This document shows, in pieces, positions 7,895-14,917 of a stretch of 28,814 bases of DNA. Each line of letters begins with the position of its first letter. The first letter of the stretch is position 1. The DNA comes from JAYSFC01 sp041913505 (GTDB lineage Bacteria > Pseudomonadota > Gammaproteobacteria > Burkholderiales > Burkholderiaceae_C). The stretch is from NCBI GenBank assembly GCA_041913505.1, contig JAYSFC010000040.1, positions 1-28,814 of the forward strand, written 5' to 3'. The notes under the pieces are model-generated. The model had not been told where the DNA came from and searched no databases. It was given only the letters and a program-made list of their open reading frames with translations. A program made the translations under genes and the position numbers.

Positions 7895-10289
7895 TGGATT
7901 CAGCACCGCCATGGAGGCGGCGGGCTTGCCACCACCGCCCACTATTGAGGCAGATGGAAGCCTGCACCGCTTCAGTACCAGCGGCAAGCGTGGCGACGAC
8001 TCGGGCTGGTATGTGCTGCACCCGGACGGCATCGCAGCGGGCGTGTTTGGCTGCTGGCGCAATGGCTGGTCACAGACTTGGAGCAGCAAGCCCGACACGG
8101 CCATGACCCAGGCCGAGCGCGATGCACACCGCCAGCGCATCAAGGCCATGAAGGCACAGCGCGATGCAGAGCAGGCCCAACGCCAGCAACAGGCCCGCCA
8201 GACAGCGGCGGCACTTTGGCAGGCCGCAGCACCGGCCATGCAGCATGAGTACCTGGCGCGCAAGGGCATACAGCCCCACGGCGCACGGTGTGATGGACAG
8301 CGGCTGGTGATCCCGCTGCGTGATGTGGACGGCACATTGCACAGCCTGCAGACCATTGCGCCCGATGGCGACAAGCGATTCATGCCCGGCGGGCGTGTGG
8401 CAGGCTGCTATCACTCCATGGGCAAGCCCCAGGGCGTGCTGGTGGTGTGCGAAGGCTTCGCCACCGGGGCCAGCATCCATGAGGCAACGGGCTACGCGGT
8501 GGCGGTGGCCTTCAACGCGGGCAACCTGCTGCCCGTGGCCCAGGCGCTGCACGGCAAATACCCGGCGCTGCGCATCGTCGTGGCTGCCGACGATGACTGG
8601 CGCACCGAGGGAAACCCAGGCCTCACCAAAGCCACTGAGGCGGCGCAGGCGGTGGGCGGCGACCTGTCAAAACCTGACTTTGGCGACAGCCGCCCGGAGA
8701 ACGCGACAGACTTCAACGACCTGCACCAACTGCTGGGGCTGGATGCGGTGAAGGCGTGCATTGATGGTGCTGCGACTGCATCCACCGACAGCGGCTGGCC
8801 AGCCCCCGTGCCCCTGCCCAGCGGCCTGCCACCCGTGGCACCCTTTGATGCAGAGCTGCTGCCCGAGGCCCTACGCGGCTGGGTGGCAGACATTGCAGAC
8901 CGTATGCAGTGCCCTCCCGACTTCACGGCGGTGGGCGCGCTAGTGGCTCTGTCCAGCCTGATCGGTGCGCGTGCGGTGGTCAAACCCAAGGCCCGCGACG
9001 ATTGGGCAGTGACGCCCAACCTGTGGGGCGCCATCGTGGGCCGCCCAGGCGTGATGAAGTCGCCCGCACTGAGCGAGGTATTGAAGCCCCTGCAGCGCCT
9101 TGAAAAAACAGAACGGGAACAATGGCAGGCAGCGCACGAAGCCTGGCAACTCGATTGCAAGGTGGCCGAGCTGGCCGCCAAGGCCAACGAAAAGCAGGCT
9201 GCAGCCCAGGCTGCCAAAGACCCAGCCAAAGCGCGGGCGCTGCTGCAGCCAGCGGACAACCTGACACCAGAGCCCACCATGCGGCGCTACGTGGTCAACG
9301 ATGCCACGGTGGAAAAACTGGCCGAGCTGCTGACGGTAAACCCATGGGGCACGCTGGTTTACCGCGATGAAATCCACGGCCTGCTGTGCAGCATGGACAA
9401 ACAGGGGCAAGAAGGCGCGCGGGGCTTCTACCTGACGGGCTATGACGGCAACCAAGGCCATGCAGTGGACCGCATCGGGCGCGGTGAATCGTTTGTGCCC
9501 CGCGTGTGTCTGGCAATGCTGGGCGGCATCCAGCCCGGCAAAGTGCAAAGCTATGTGCGTGACGCCGTGGCAGGTGGTGCGGGTGATGATGGCCTGCTGC
9601 AGCGCTTCGGGCTCACCGTGTGGCCCGATGTGAACCGCGAATTTACCTATGTGGATCGGTGGCCCGACACCCCCGCAAAACAGGCTGCATGGGCGGTGTT
9701 TAAGCGCCTGAATCAAATGCAGCCAACCACCGACAGCGATGCACAGGAATGGCGCTTCACCACCGATGCGCAGGCCCTGTTTGAAGAATGGCTGATCCCG
9801 TTTGAAACCGAGCTGCGCGGCGAAGAACTGCACCCCGCCCTGGTGTCGCACCTTGCCAAGTACCGCAAGCTGGTGCCTGCCCTGGCGCTGATCTTTGCCC
9901 TGGTGGACACACCGGAAAGCGGACACCTGATCTATGAGCGCGAGCTGATCCGCGCACTGGCGTGGGCCGACTACCTGCGCACCCATGCCGAGCGCCTTTA
10001 TGCCGCAGCGGTGATGCCCGAAACCAGCGCAGCCAAGCAACTGCTGGACAAGATCAAGGCGGGCAAGCTGGCCGACAGTGACGGCGCTCTGGTGGATGCG
10101 TTCACGCCCCGACAGGTCGCTGTTAAACACTGGGCAGGACTGGGCACGCCAGACGCCGTGCGCAAAGCCGCTGACCTCCTGGCCGACTATGGCTGGCTGG
10201 AGCGTGAGGCCACGCCCAGCGGCGCGGCAGGCGGCAGGCCCAGCGAGCGATACGTGCTGCACCCCGTGCTGGTGAAGGGGGGCGCGTGA
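7878..10289 (+). CDS. TOPRIM primase / DUF3987 P-loop helicase-like replication protein
   Basis: An 803-residue replication protein that probably primes and unwinds DNA for autonomous replication of the excised element. The N-terminal ~130 residues include a Trp-rich segment (GCWRNGWSQTW) typical of primases fused to TOPRIM. The TOPRIM domain shows Glu192 in VVCEGFATG and Asp238-Asp240 in AADDD. The second half is a DUF3987-type ATPase with Walker A GRPGVMKS (Lys394) and a Walker B-like LVYRDE (Asp497, Glu498). An Ala/Lys/Gln-rich region (about 410-450) may be coiled coil. The ATG at 7878 was chosen over one at 7827 because of AAGGGGGGCAACC just upstream. The stop overlaps the next start. Confidence 0.87.
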   Translation: MQSAIDGFSTAMEAAGLPPPPTIEADGSLHRFSTSGKRGDDSGWYVLHPDGIAAGVFGCWRNGWSQTWSSKPDTAMTQAERDAHRQRIKAMKAQRDAEQAQRQQQARQTAAALWQAAAPAMQHEYLARKGIQPHGARCDGQRLVIPLRDVDGTLHSLQTIAPDGDKRFMPGGRVAGCYHSMGKPQGVLVVCEGFATGASIHEATGYAVAVAFNAGNLLPVAQALHGKYPALRIVVAADDDWRTEGNPGLTKATEAAQAVGGDLSKPDFGDSRPENATDFNDLHQLLGLDAVKACIDGAATASTDSGWPAPVPLPSGLPPVAPFDAELLPEALRGWVADIADRMQCPPDFTAVGALVALSSLIGARAVVKPKARDDWAVTPNLWGAIVGRPGVMKSPALSEVLKPLQRLEKTEREQWQAAHEAWQLDCKVAELAAKANEKQAAAQAAKDPAKARALLQPADNLTPEPTMRRYVVNDATVEKLAELLTVNPWGTLVYRDEIHGLLCSMDKQGQEGARGFYLTGYDGNQGHAVDRIGRGESFVPRVCLAMLGGIQPGKVQSYVRDAVAGGAGDDGLLQRFGLTVWPDVNREFTYVDRWPDTPAKQAAWAVFKRLNQMQPTTDSDAQEWRFTTDAQALFEEWLIPFETELRGEELHPALVSHLAKYRKLVPALALIFALVDTPESGHLIYERELIRALAWADYLRTHAERLYAAAVMPETSAAKQLLDKIKAGKLADSDGALVDAFTPRQVAVKHWAGLGTPDAVRKAADLLADYGWLEREATPSGAAGGRPSERYVLHPVLVKGGA

Positions 10290-10771
10290 TGAAGTGGCTA
10301 CAGCGCCTGAAATCGGCACTCCCCCCCGACGCCAACGCTACGAAACCTACAGAACCCGGTTTCGTAGGTTTTGTAGCGTGCCCCGATGGGCCTTCTGAAA
10401 ACTTCACAGCCCCGCAGCGGCCACCGGCCAACGAAGCGACGGCAGACCCCGACCGCTGGTGCTGGCCCCATGGCCCGGCAATGAACACCGCAGAGATTGA
10501 CACCTTTGCGGCGCGGCTGGCGCGATTCACGGACAAGGGGCTGACCCTGCACGACTCCGAAGCCCTGGCCGACAAACTGGTGATGCGGGACAGGGATAAC
10601 GACAGCCGCCGACTGTGCCTGGAGTGCGCCCACCTGCAAGGCGTGGGCCGCTGGGGCTGCGGGAACTGGAAACAGGCCGCCATCTGCACCCGCCCGGCAG
10701 ACGCAGGGCTGGCGCATGTGCTGGTGGTGACGCCTCAGCACTGCCCAGGGTTCAAGGGGCACTCACGATGA
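10289..10771 (+). CDS. Hypothetical Cys-motif protein, possible zinc binder
   Basis: A 160-residue protein of unknown function. The ATG at 10289 shares its A with the TGA of the primase gene, so it is translationally coupled. The C-terminal half has C-L-E-C-A-H (Cys110, Cys113, His115), then W-G-C-G-N-W (Cys124) and Cys133, spaced like a small metal site; a helical segment (ARLARFTDKGLTLHDSEALA) precedes it. Similar C-terminal blocks occur, as I recall, in proteins next to primases in proteobacterial mobile elements. Residues 16-30 are encoded by a near-perfect DNA palindrome, giving the odd peptide TKPTEPGFVGFV. A role alongside the primase is inferred from its position. Confidence 0.65.
   Translation: MKWLQRLKSALPPDANATKPTEPGFVGFVACPDGPSENFTAPQRPPANEATADPDRWCWPHGPAMNTAEIDTFAARLARFTDKGLTLHDSEALADKLVMRDRDNDSRRLCLECAHLQGVGRWGCGNWKQAAICTRPADAGLAHVLVVTPQHCPGFKGHSR
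10336..10378 (+). repeat. 43-bp near-perfect palindrome inside a coding region
   Basis: Each 21-base arm is complementary to the other except at three positions, with the centre at 10357. Each arm consists of two similar units: CTACGAAACC then CTACAGAACC, mirrored as GGTTTCGTAG then GGTTTTGTAG. It lies in frame near the 5' end of the Cys-motif gene. It could form an RNA hairpin or a cruciform, or bind a dimeric protein. Confidence 0.8.
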
Positions 10772-11466
10772 CCAAGAAGGCCCAGGCCCCTGCGGTGCAA
10801 AACGGCAACGCCGACCCCAACACCCTGCAGCTACACAAAGACCCCGCGCAGACCGACGCAGCCCAGATCGCAGCGATGGCGCTGGGCAGCGTTGCGGCCA
10901 ACGCGATGACCGCGCGCACCTTTGCAAAGGGCACGTTTGGCACGCTGGACGTTACCGAATGCGTGATGACGTTGAAGAAGCGGGTGGACACCACCCACGG
11001 CGACGACCTCACGCACGCAGAAACCACCCTCACGGCGCAGGCCGCAACACTGGACGCCATCTTTAACGAGATGGCCCGGCGTGCAGCGCTGAATATGGGC
11101 GAGTATCTGGACGCCACCGAGCGCTATATGCGGCTGGCACTCAAGGCCCAGGGCCAGTGCCGCGCCACGCTGGAGACACTGGCAGCCATCAAGAACCCGC
11201 CGGTGATCTTTGCCAAACAGGCCAACATTGCCCACGGGCCGCAGCAGGTGAACAACGACGGTTTCCCGAACAGTACGCGCACCCGCGCGCGCGCGAGAAA
11301 AGCGGAACCCACGCCAGACGAACTATTAGAGGGGCCGCAGCATGGCAGCACGGACATGGACGGCAGAGCAACGACAACGCCAGCGCGAGGCCATCCAACG
11401 GTGGAAGCCCTGGAACCAATCCACCGGCCCCGCAAGCCCCGAAGGAAAAGCGGTGGCGGCGCGTAA
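10768..11466 (+). CDS. Hypothetical protein of the integrative element (QANIAHGPQQVNN type)
   Basis: A 232-residue protein starting at an ATG that overlaps the TGA of the previous gene (ATGA). The N-terminal two thirds are Ala-rich and helical; around residues 130-155 it reads LETLAAIKNPPVIFAKQANIAHGPQQVNN, a wording I associate with conserved hypothetical proteins of proteobacterial mobile elements. The last ~60 residues are basic and disordered (TRTRARARK, RPRKPRRKSGGG), suggesting nucleic-acid contact. Its final 125 bases also encode the start of the next gene in another frame. The function is unknown; it could be a small DNA-packaging or partition factor, but nothing in the sequence decides this. 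Confidence 0.65.
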   Translation: MTKKAQAPAVQNGNADPNTLQLHKDPAQTDAAQIAAMALGSVAANAMTARTFAKGTFGTLDVTECVMTLKKRVDTTHGDDLTHAETTLTAQAATLDAIFNEMARRAALNMGEYLDATERYMRLALKAQGQCRATLETLAAIKNPPVIFAKQANIAHGPQQVNNDGFPNSTRTRARARKAEPTPDELLEGPQHGSTDMDGRATTTPARGHPTVEALEPIHRPRKPRRKSGGGA

Positions 11467-11563
11467 TGCCTACACAGGCGGGCAGCGCAAGGAGATGCGA
11501 AAGGCCATCAAGGAGTTGCGCGAAGCGCTACGAGCACAGCGCGACATGCTGGAGGACACATAG
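11342..11563 (+). CDS. Small hypothetical protein with PEGKAxxARNA motif, overprinted on the preceding gene
   Basis: A 73-residue basic protein. The ATG at 11342 follows AGAGGGGCCGCAGC and lies inside the previous gene in a different frame (125-base overlap). It reads WTAEQRQRQREAIQRWKPW, then STGPASPEGKAVAARNAYTGG, then a charged helix to the end. The STGP-x-x-x-EGKA-x-x-x-RNA pattern recurs in short proteins of proteobacterial mobile elements and in some transposition-linked genes, which supports a real gene over a chance frame. The function is unknown; the residue mix suggests DNA or RNA binding. Confidence 0.65.
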   Translation: MAARTWTAEQRQRQREAIQRWKPWNQSTGPASPEGKAVAARNAYTGGQRKEMRKAIKELREALRAQRDMLEDT

Positions 11564-11712
11564 CAGGGGGCGGGGTGAAAGTCTGGGCCTGCGGTTTCGG
11601 AGACACCCCGCAGTTCCTCACGCGCAGAAAAAAGCCCCTGTTTGAAAACAATCAAACGAAAATTCGCCCATCAACCATGCCCCCCGTGAACTCATGCAGA
11701 TTAGGGAACAAC

Positions 11713-12195
11713 GTGTATTTCAAAGCCATCTGCGCACTTAGCGCACTACTCGCAACAACGGGCGCAAACTCGCAGCAAGCGGAAATTGCAACATGCAGAA
11801 GCCCTGCTGGTAAGGTGTTCCGACACTTCAGCGGCATCGTGGAAAAGGCAGATTCAGGATGGTCAGATGAAAAAATCTCAGATGGAGTGCTGACGCTCGT
11901 GCGGACATCAAACGGAACGCTGGACATGCTGTTCATAGATGCACGCAACAAGCCTATCAGCATGACGCAGGACGGCGCAAAGCTTGTGCTGCTTAGGTCA
12001 TCCAACAGATCAATTTCGGTGCTTGCGCACTACCCTGGCGCAACTACAGAGATCTATTCGTTCTTTCAGGAAAAAGACGGTCGCAATAGATACAGCGTTC
12101 TCACCAGCAGAACAGGCCCGCAGGCTGCTGTGGAGAAAAGTAGCGTTATGGTCGGCCTATGTGACCCCATCAAATTTGACCTGCTGCCGCGATAA
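11713..12195 (+). CDS. Secreted hypothetical protein (cargo of the element)
   Basis: A 160-residue exported protein. The GTG at 11713 was chosen because AGGGA lies 5-6 bases upstream and it gives a compact signal peptide (YFKAICALSALLATTGANS, then QQ). The frame is open further up, with an ATG at 11677 that would add 12 residues. The mature part has two Cys (ATCRSPAGK near the start and GLCDPIKFDLL near the end) that could form a disulfide, and is mostly beta by pattern: TLVRTSNGTLDMLFIDARNK, LVLLRSSNRSISVLAHYPG, TEIYSFFQEKDGRNRYSVLTS. I recall short secreted proteins of this type as uncharacterised. It is visibly richer in A/T than its neighbours and sits at the end of the element, the usual place for cargo. 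Confidence 0.65.
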   Translation: MYFKAICALSALLATTGANSQQAEIATCRSPAGKVFRHFSGIVEKADSGWSDEKISDGVLTLVRTSNGTLDMLFIDARNKPISMTQDGAKLVLLRSSNRSISVLAHYPGATTEIYSFFQEKDGRNRYSVLTSRTGPQAAVEKSSVMVGLCDPIKFDLLPR

Positions 12196-12273
12196 GTGCG
12201 CGAGCCGGTAGGCAGGCAAACGACAGCGAATCTGGCGTGGACTTTTCGCAACGCAGCGGGACACTTTTAGAAA

Positions 12274-12298
12274 TGACGGTACTTTTGACGGTACTTTT
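12274..12298 (+). repeat. Right-end tandem TGACGGTACTTT repeat (candidate integrase arm sites)
   Basis: Two perfect head-to-tail copies of TGACGGTACTTT at 12274-12285 and 12286-12297. The TGACGGTA part is the same as in the repeats upstream of the integrase. The pair is flanked by TTTAGAAA and TTTCTAAA. This is the best marker of the right end of the element. Confidence 0.6.
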
Positions 12299-12313
12299 CT
12301 AAATCGAAAACAT

Positions 12314-12338
12314 GAAACCCAGCATTCATGCGGGCTTC
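12314..12338 (-). terminator. Possible terminator hairpin after benE
   Basis: GAAACCC-AGCAT and its partner ATGCGGGCTTC form a hairpin with one mismatch and one bulge about 46 bases beyond the benE stop. On the minus strand, CATGTTTTCG follows, giving only a short T-run. It is a weak candidate, and it overlaps the sequence compared with the tRNA terminator as a possible att core. Confidence 0.35.
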
Positions 12339-12383
12339 AAGGCGCTATGTGAACTCCTCCGGGGCCAAGCCCTGCAACCGCGA

Positions 12384-13556
12384 TCAAATCGGCTTCTGTC
12401 CATGTGGGCGCAAAACGAGGTGGGCGGTAAGGCCAATGACAATACCCCAGAAAGCCGAGCCCAGCCCCATCAAGGACATGCCCGAGGCCGTGACTAGGAA
12501 CGTGATCACCGAGGACTCGATGTAGGCAGGCTCATTGGCAAGCATTTTGATGTTGGACACAATGGCCCCGATCAACGCCAGGCCTGCCAGAGCGGCAATC
12601 AACGCGGGCGGGAACGCATTGAAGACCAGGGTAACCGAGCCGGCAAAAAGCCCCCCAATCAGATAGAACACGCCATTGGCCATGCCCGCGACGTAGCGTT
12701 TCCCGGTATCCGGGTGTGCATCCTTGCCAGTACACAGCGCCGCGGTGATGGCGGCCAGCACAATGGAGATTCCGCCGAAGCAGGCCATCGCCAGAGATGC
12801 CAGCCCCGTTCCTGCCAGCACCGCCCTGGATGGAGCCTGGTATCCCGCCAGCCGCATCACCGCCATGCCGGGAAGGTACTGGCCCGTCAGGCTGACCAGC
12901 ACCAGCGGCGCGGCAAAGCTCAGCAACACACCCAGGTGGAACTCGGGCACCACCAGCACGGGCCTCGCTACCACCAGCTTCAGGGCTTGAAGGTCGGTAT
13001 GTCCCGTGGCGAACGCCACGCCAAACCCGGTCAATGCCACCCACACCACGGCATAGCTGGGCCAGAAGCGCCGGCTGACCAGATACGCAGCCAGCATGGC
13101 AAACACGGCGGAGGGAAGCTCCATGCTGGCGCGGAAGGCCTGCACCCCGAACTGAAACAGGATGCCAACCATCATCCCCGCAGCGATGCCTTTGGGGATG
13201 AAGTTGACGATTTTCTCGAAACAGCCAGTGACCCCAATGGCGACGATGACGGCACCAGCCACCAGATATGCGCCAACCACCTCGGGCATGGTGATACCGG
13301 GAAACAGGCTGAGCAGCAAGGCCGTCCCCGGCGCGGACCAGGCCGTGATGACCGGCTGCTTGAGCCACCAGCTCAGCAACAGGCCACTCACGCCGGCCCC
13401 CATCGAGATGGCCCAGATCCAGGACGTCAGCTCCGCATTCGAAACATGGCCGGCCTGCGCGGCCTGGATGAAGATGACCAGCGGCCCCGCATACGCAATC
13501 AGAACCGACAGGAGCCCGGCCACCCAGGCCGTGACGGACCAATCCTTGAACCCCAT
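12384..13556 (-). CDS. benE: Benzoate/H+ symporter BenE
   Basis: A 390-residue inner-membrane permease that imports benzoate with protons. Nearly the whole chain is hydrophobic helices (about 11-12 segments), with family landmarks WLKQPVITAWSAPGTALL near residue 80, FIPKGIAAGMMVGILFQFG, and SLTGQYLPGMAVMRLAGYQAP. The ATG at 13556 is preceded by TAGGGGCTCGCC; an upstream TTG at 13592 would add 12 unlikely residues. It is the last gene of the benzoate operon, 32 bases after the Bug receptor gene. The length is normal and the C-terminus intact, so the mobile element downstream has not truncated it. Confidence 0.92.
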   Translation of the reverse strand: MGFKDWSVTAWVAGLLSVLIAYAGPLVIFIQAAQAGHVSNAELTSWIWAISMGAGVSGLLLSWWLKQPVITAWSAPGTALLLSLFPGITMPEVVGAYLVAGAVIVAIGVTGCFEKIVNFIPKGIAAGMMVGILFQFGVQAFRASMELPSAVFAMLAAYLVSRRFWPSYAVVWVALTGFGVAFATGHTDLQALKLVVARPVLVVPEFHLGVLLSFAAPLVLVSLTGQYLPGMAVMRLAGYQAPSRAVLAGTGLASLAMACFGGISIVLAAITAALCTGKDAHPDTGKRYVAGMANGVFYLIGGLFAGSVTLVFNAFPPALIAALAGLALIGAIVSNIKMLANEPAYIESSVITFLVTASGMSLMGLGSAFWGIVIGLTAHLVLRPHGQKPI

Positions 13557-13588
13557 CGGCGAGCCCCTACCGCTGGCTGACGGCGGCG

Positions 13589-14569
13589 TCAATCCACATG
13601 GATCTTGCGCTCCTTGATGAGCTTGTCCCAGCGGTCGATCTCCCGGCGCAGGTGCGCCGCCAGTTCCTGCGGCGTGGAGCCGATGGGCTCGGCGCCCACG
13701 CTTTCGAGCTTCTTGAGGGTATCGGGCTGCTTCATGGACTCGTTGAGCACTTTGTTGAGCCTGGCCAGCACCTCGGCGGGCGTGCCTGCCGGCGCAAAGA
13801 CGGCGAACCAGGGCGAGACTTCATAGCCGGGCAATCCCGCCTCGGCGATGGTAGGTACGTCAGGCAGCGCAGAGGACCGCTTGGCCGTGGTGACCCCCAG
13901 GGCACGCAGCTTACCCGACTGGATGTGGGGCCGCGCCGAGGTGATGCTGTCGAACATGAGATCGACCTGGCCGCCCAGCATGTCGGTCAGCGCCGGGCCG
14001 CTGCCCTTGTAGGGGATGTGCAGAAGATTCAGGCCAGCCAGTGAGGCAAACATTTCCCCGGCCAGATGGATCGACGTGCCATTGCCCGCCGAGGCATACG
14101 TGAGCTTGCCCGGGTCGCGCCGCGCATGGGCCAGCACGTCCTTGACCGACCTGTCGCCATTCCTGGCGGCATTCACCACCAGCACATTCGGCACCACGGC
14201 CAGCAAGCTGACGGGCGCGAAGTCCTTCACCGGGTCGTAGCCGAGCCTGGCGTACAGCGCCTTGTTGGTCGCCATGCCGATCGAGGTGATCATGATGGTG
14301 TAGCCATCTGCGGGCTGCTTGGCCACGTAGTCCGCGCCAATGTTGCCGCCCGCGCCGGGGCGGTTCTCGATCACGAAGGGCTGGCCGAGCTCCCGCGCGG
14401 CCTTGTCGCCCAAGGTGCGGGCGATTGCATCCATGGCGCCGCCCGGTGGGAATGGCACCACCCACTTGATGGGCCTGCTGGGCCAGGCCGCTTCGGGCTG
14501 GGCCATGGCTGCGCTGGGCAGCACCAGGGCTGCGGCAAGAAGGGAAAGGATTCTCCGGTTCAGCGTCAT
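13589..14569 (-). CDS. Bug-family periplasmic substrate-binding protein (tripartite tricarboxylate transporter type)
   Basis: A 326-residue exported receptor. The signal peptide is clear (MTLNRRILSLLAAALVLPSA, then AMA-QPEA). The mature part has the Bug pattern: WPSRPIKWVVPFPPGGAMDAIAR, VIENRPGAGGNIGADYVAK, ADGYTIMITS, and later GLPGYEVSPWFAVFAPAGTP. These proteins bind carboxylates in the periplasm. No TctA/TctB membrane partners are nearby; orphan Bug genes are very common in Burkholderiales. Its place inside the benzoate operon suggests it binds benzoate or a related aromatic acid, as a receptor for transport or sensing. That ligand is inferred. Confidence 0.9.
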   Translation of the reverse strand: MTLNRRILSLLAAALVLPSAAMAQPEAAWPSRPIKWVVPFPPGGAMDAIARTLGDKAARELGQPFVIENRPGAGGNIGADYVAKQPADGYTIMITSIGMATNKALYARLGYDPVKDFAPVSLLAVVPNVLVVNAARNGDRSVKDVLAHARRDPGKLTYASAGNGTSIHLAGEMFASLAGLNLLHIPYKGSGPALTDMLGGQVDLMFDSITSARPHIQSGKLRALGVTTAKRSSALPDVPTIAEAGLPGYEVSPWFAVFAPAGTPAEVLARLNKVLNESMKQPDTLKKLESVGAEPIGSTPQELAAHLRREIDRWDKLIKERKIHVD

Positions 14570-14580
14570 GTCGGGCTCGC

Positions 14581-14859
14581 TTATTGGATGGCGGAAGGGT
14601 GCGTGGCCAGCGGTGTCACCGTGATCTTCATGAACGGGAACAGAGGCAGGCGGCTCAGGGTGTCGTGCAGTTCATCGTTGCTTTGCACATCGAACACGCT
14701 GTAGTTGGCGTACTCGCCCACCACGCGCCACAGGTGCGGCCATTTCCCCGAGCGCTGCAGTGCCTGCGAATAGGCCTTCTCCTCGGCCTTGATGCGTGCC
14801 GCCTCTTCGGCAGGAACGGTAGACGGGATGTCGACAATCATGTGGACCAGGTACAGCAT
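14581..14859 (-). CDS. catC: Muconolactone delta-isomerase CatC
   Basis: A 92-residue enzyme converting (+)-muconolactone to 3-oxoadipate enol-lactone, the third step after ring cleavage. It matches the small single-domain CatC family: MLYLVHMIVDIPSTVP at the start, the EEKAYSQALQRSGKWPHLWRVVGEYANYSVFDV core and LPLFPFMKITVTPLATHPSAI at the end. CatC normally forms a decamer in the cytoplasm. The ATG at 14859 follows AAAGGAAACCCC. In this operon it is separated from catB by the whole benABCD-transporter block, unlike the catBCA order of many pseudomonads. Confidence 0.95.
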   Translation of the reverse strand: MLYLVHMIVDIPSTVPAEEAARIKAEEKAYSQALQRSGKWPHLWRVVGEYANYSVFDVQSNDELHDTLSRLPLFPFMKITVTPLATHPSAIQ

Positions 14860-14917
14860 GGGGTTTCCTTTCGGTATGAAAAATGCGCTGGTTGAATAGC
14901 GGCCTCGAGCGCCCGCA

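Larger units (their letters stand above)
5141..12310 (+). mobile_element. Satellite-like integrative element at tRNA-Arg
   Basis: About 7.1 kb running from directly after tRNA-Arg to just before the tail of the benzoate operon. All genes point the same way: integrase, hypothetical, AlpA, HTH protein, primase-helicase, Cys-motif protein, two overprinted small proteins, secreted protein. Integrase plus AlpA plus a primase/replicase without any virion genes is the known plan of Gram-negative phage-inducible islands and P4-like satellites. TGACGGTA motifs occur at both ends. No exact duplicate of the tRNA 3' end was found at the right end, so both boundaries are approximate. Whether it excises or depends on a helper phage is unknown. 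Confidence 0.75.

Noticed and set aside
12205..12220. GGCAGGCAAAC as attR matching GGCAGGCCAAAAC after the tRNA
   Set aside because: Only seven consecutive identical bases, and it lies inside the arm-type repeats rather than outside them.
12345..12370. CTCCTCCGGGGCCAAG as a copy of the tRNA 3' end (attR)
   Set aside because: Only about eight consecutive bases agree with CCCTCCGGGCAGGCCA and the rest needs gaps; too weak for an att core.
12312..12525. Short plus-strand frames between the island and benE
   Set aside because: They overlap the benE 3' end antisense, have no ribosome-binding site and show no family pattern.
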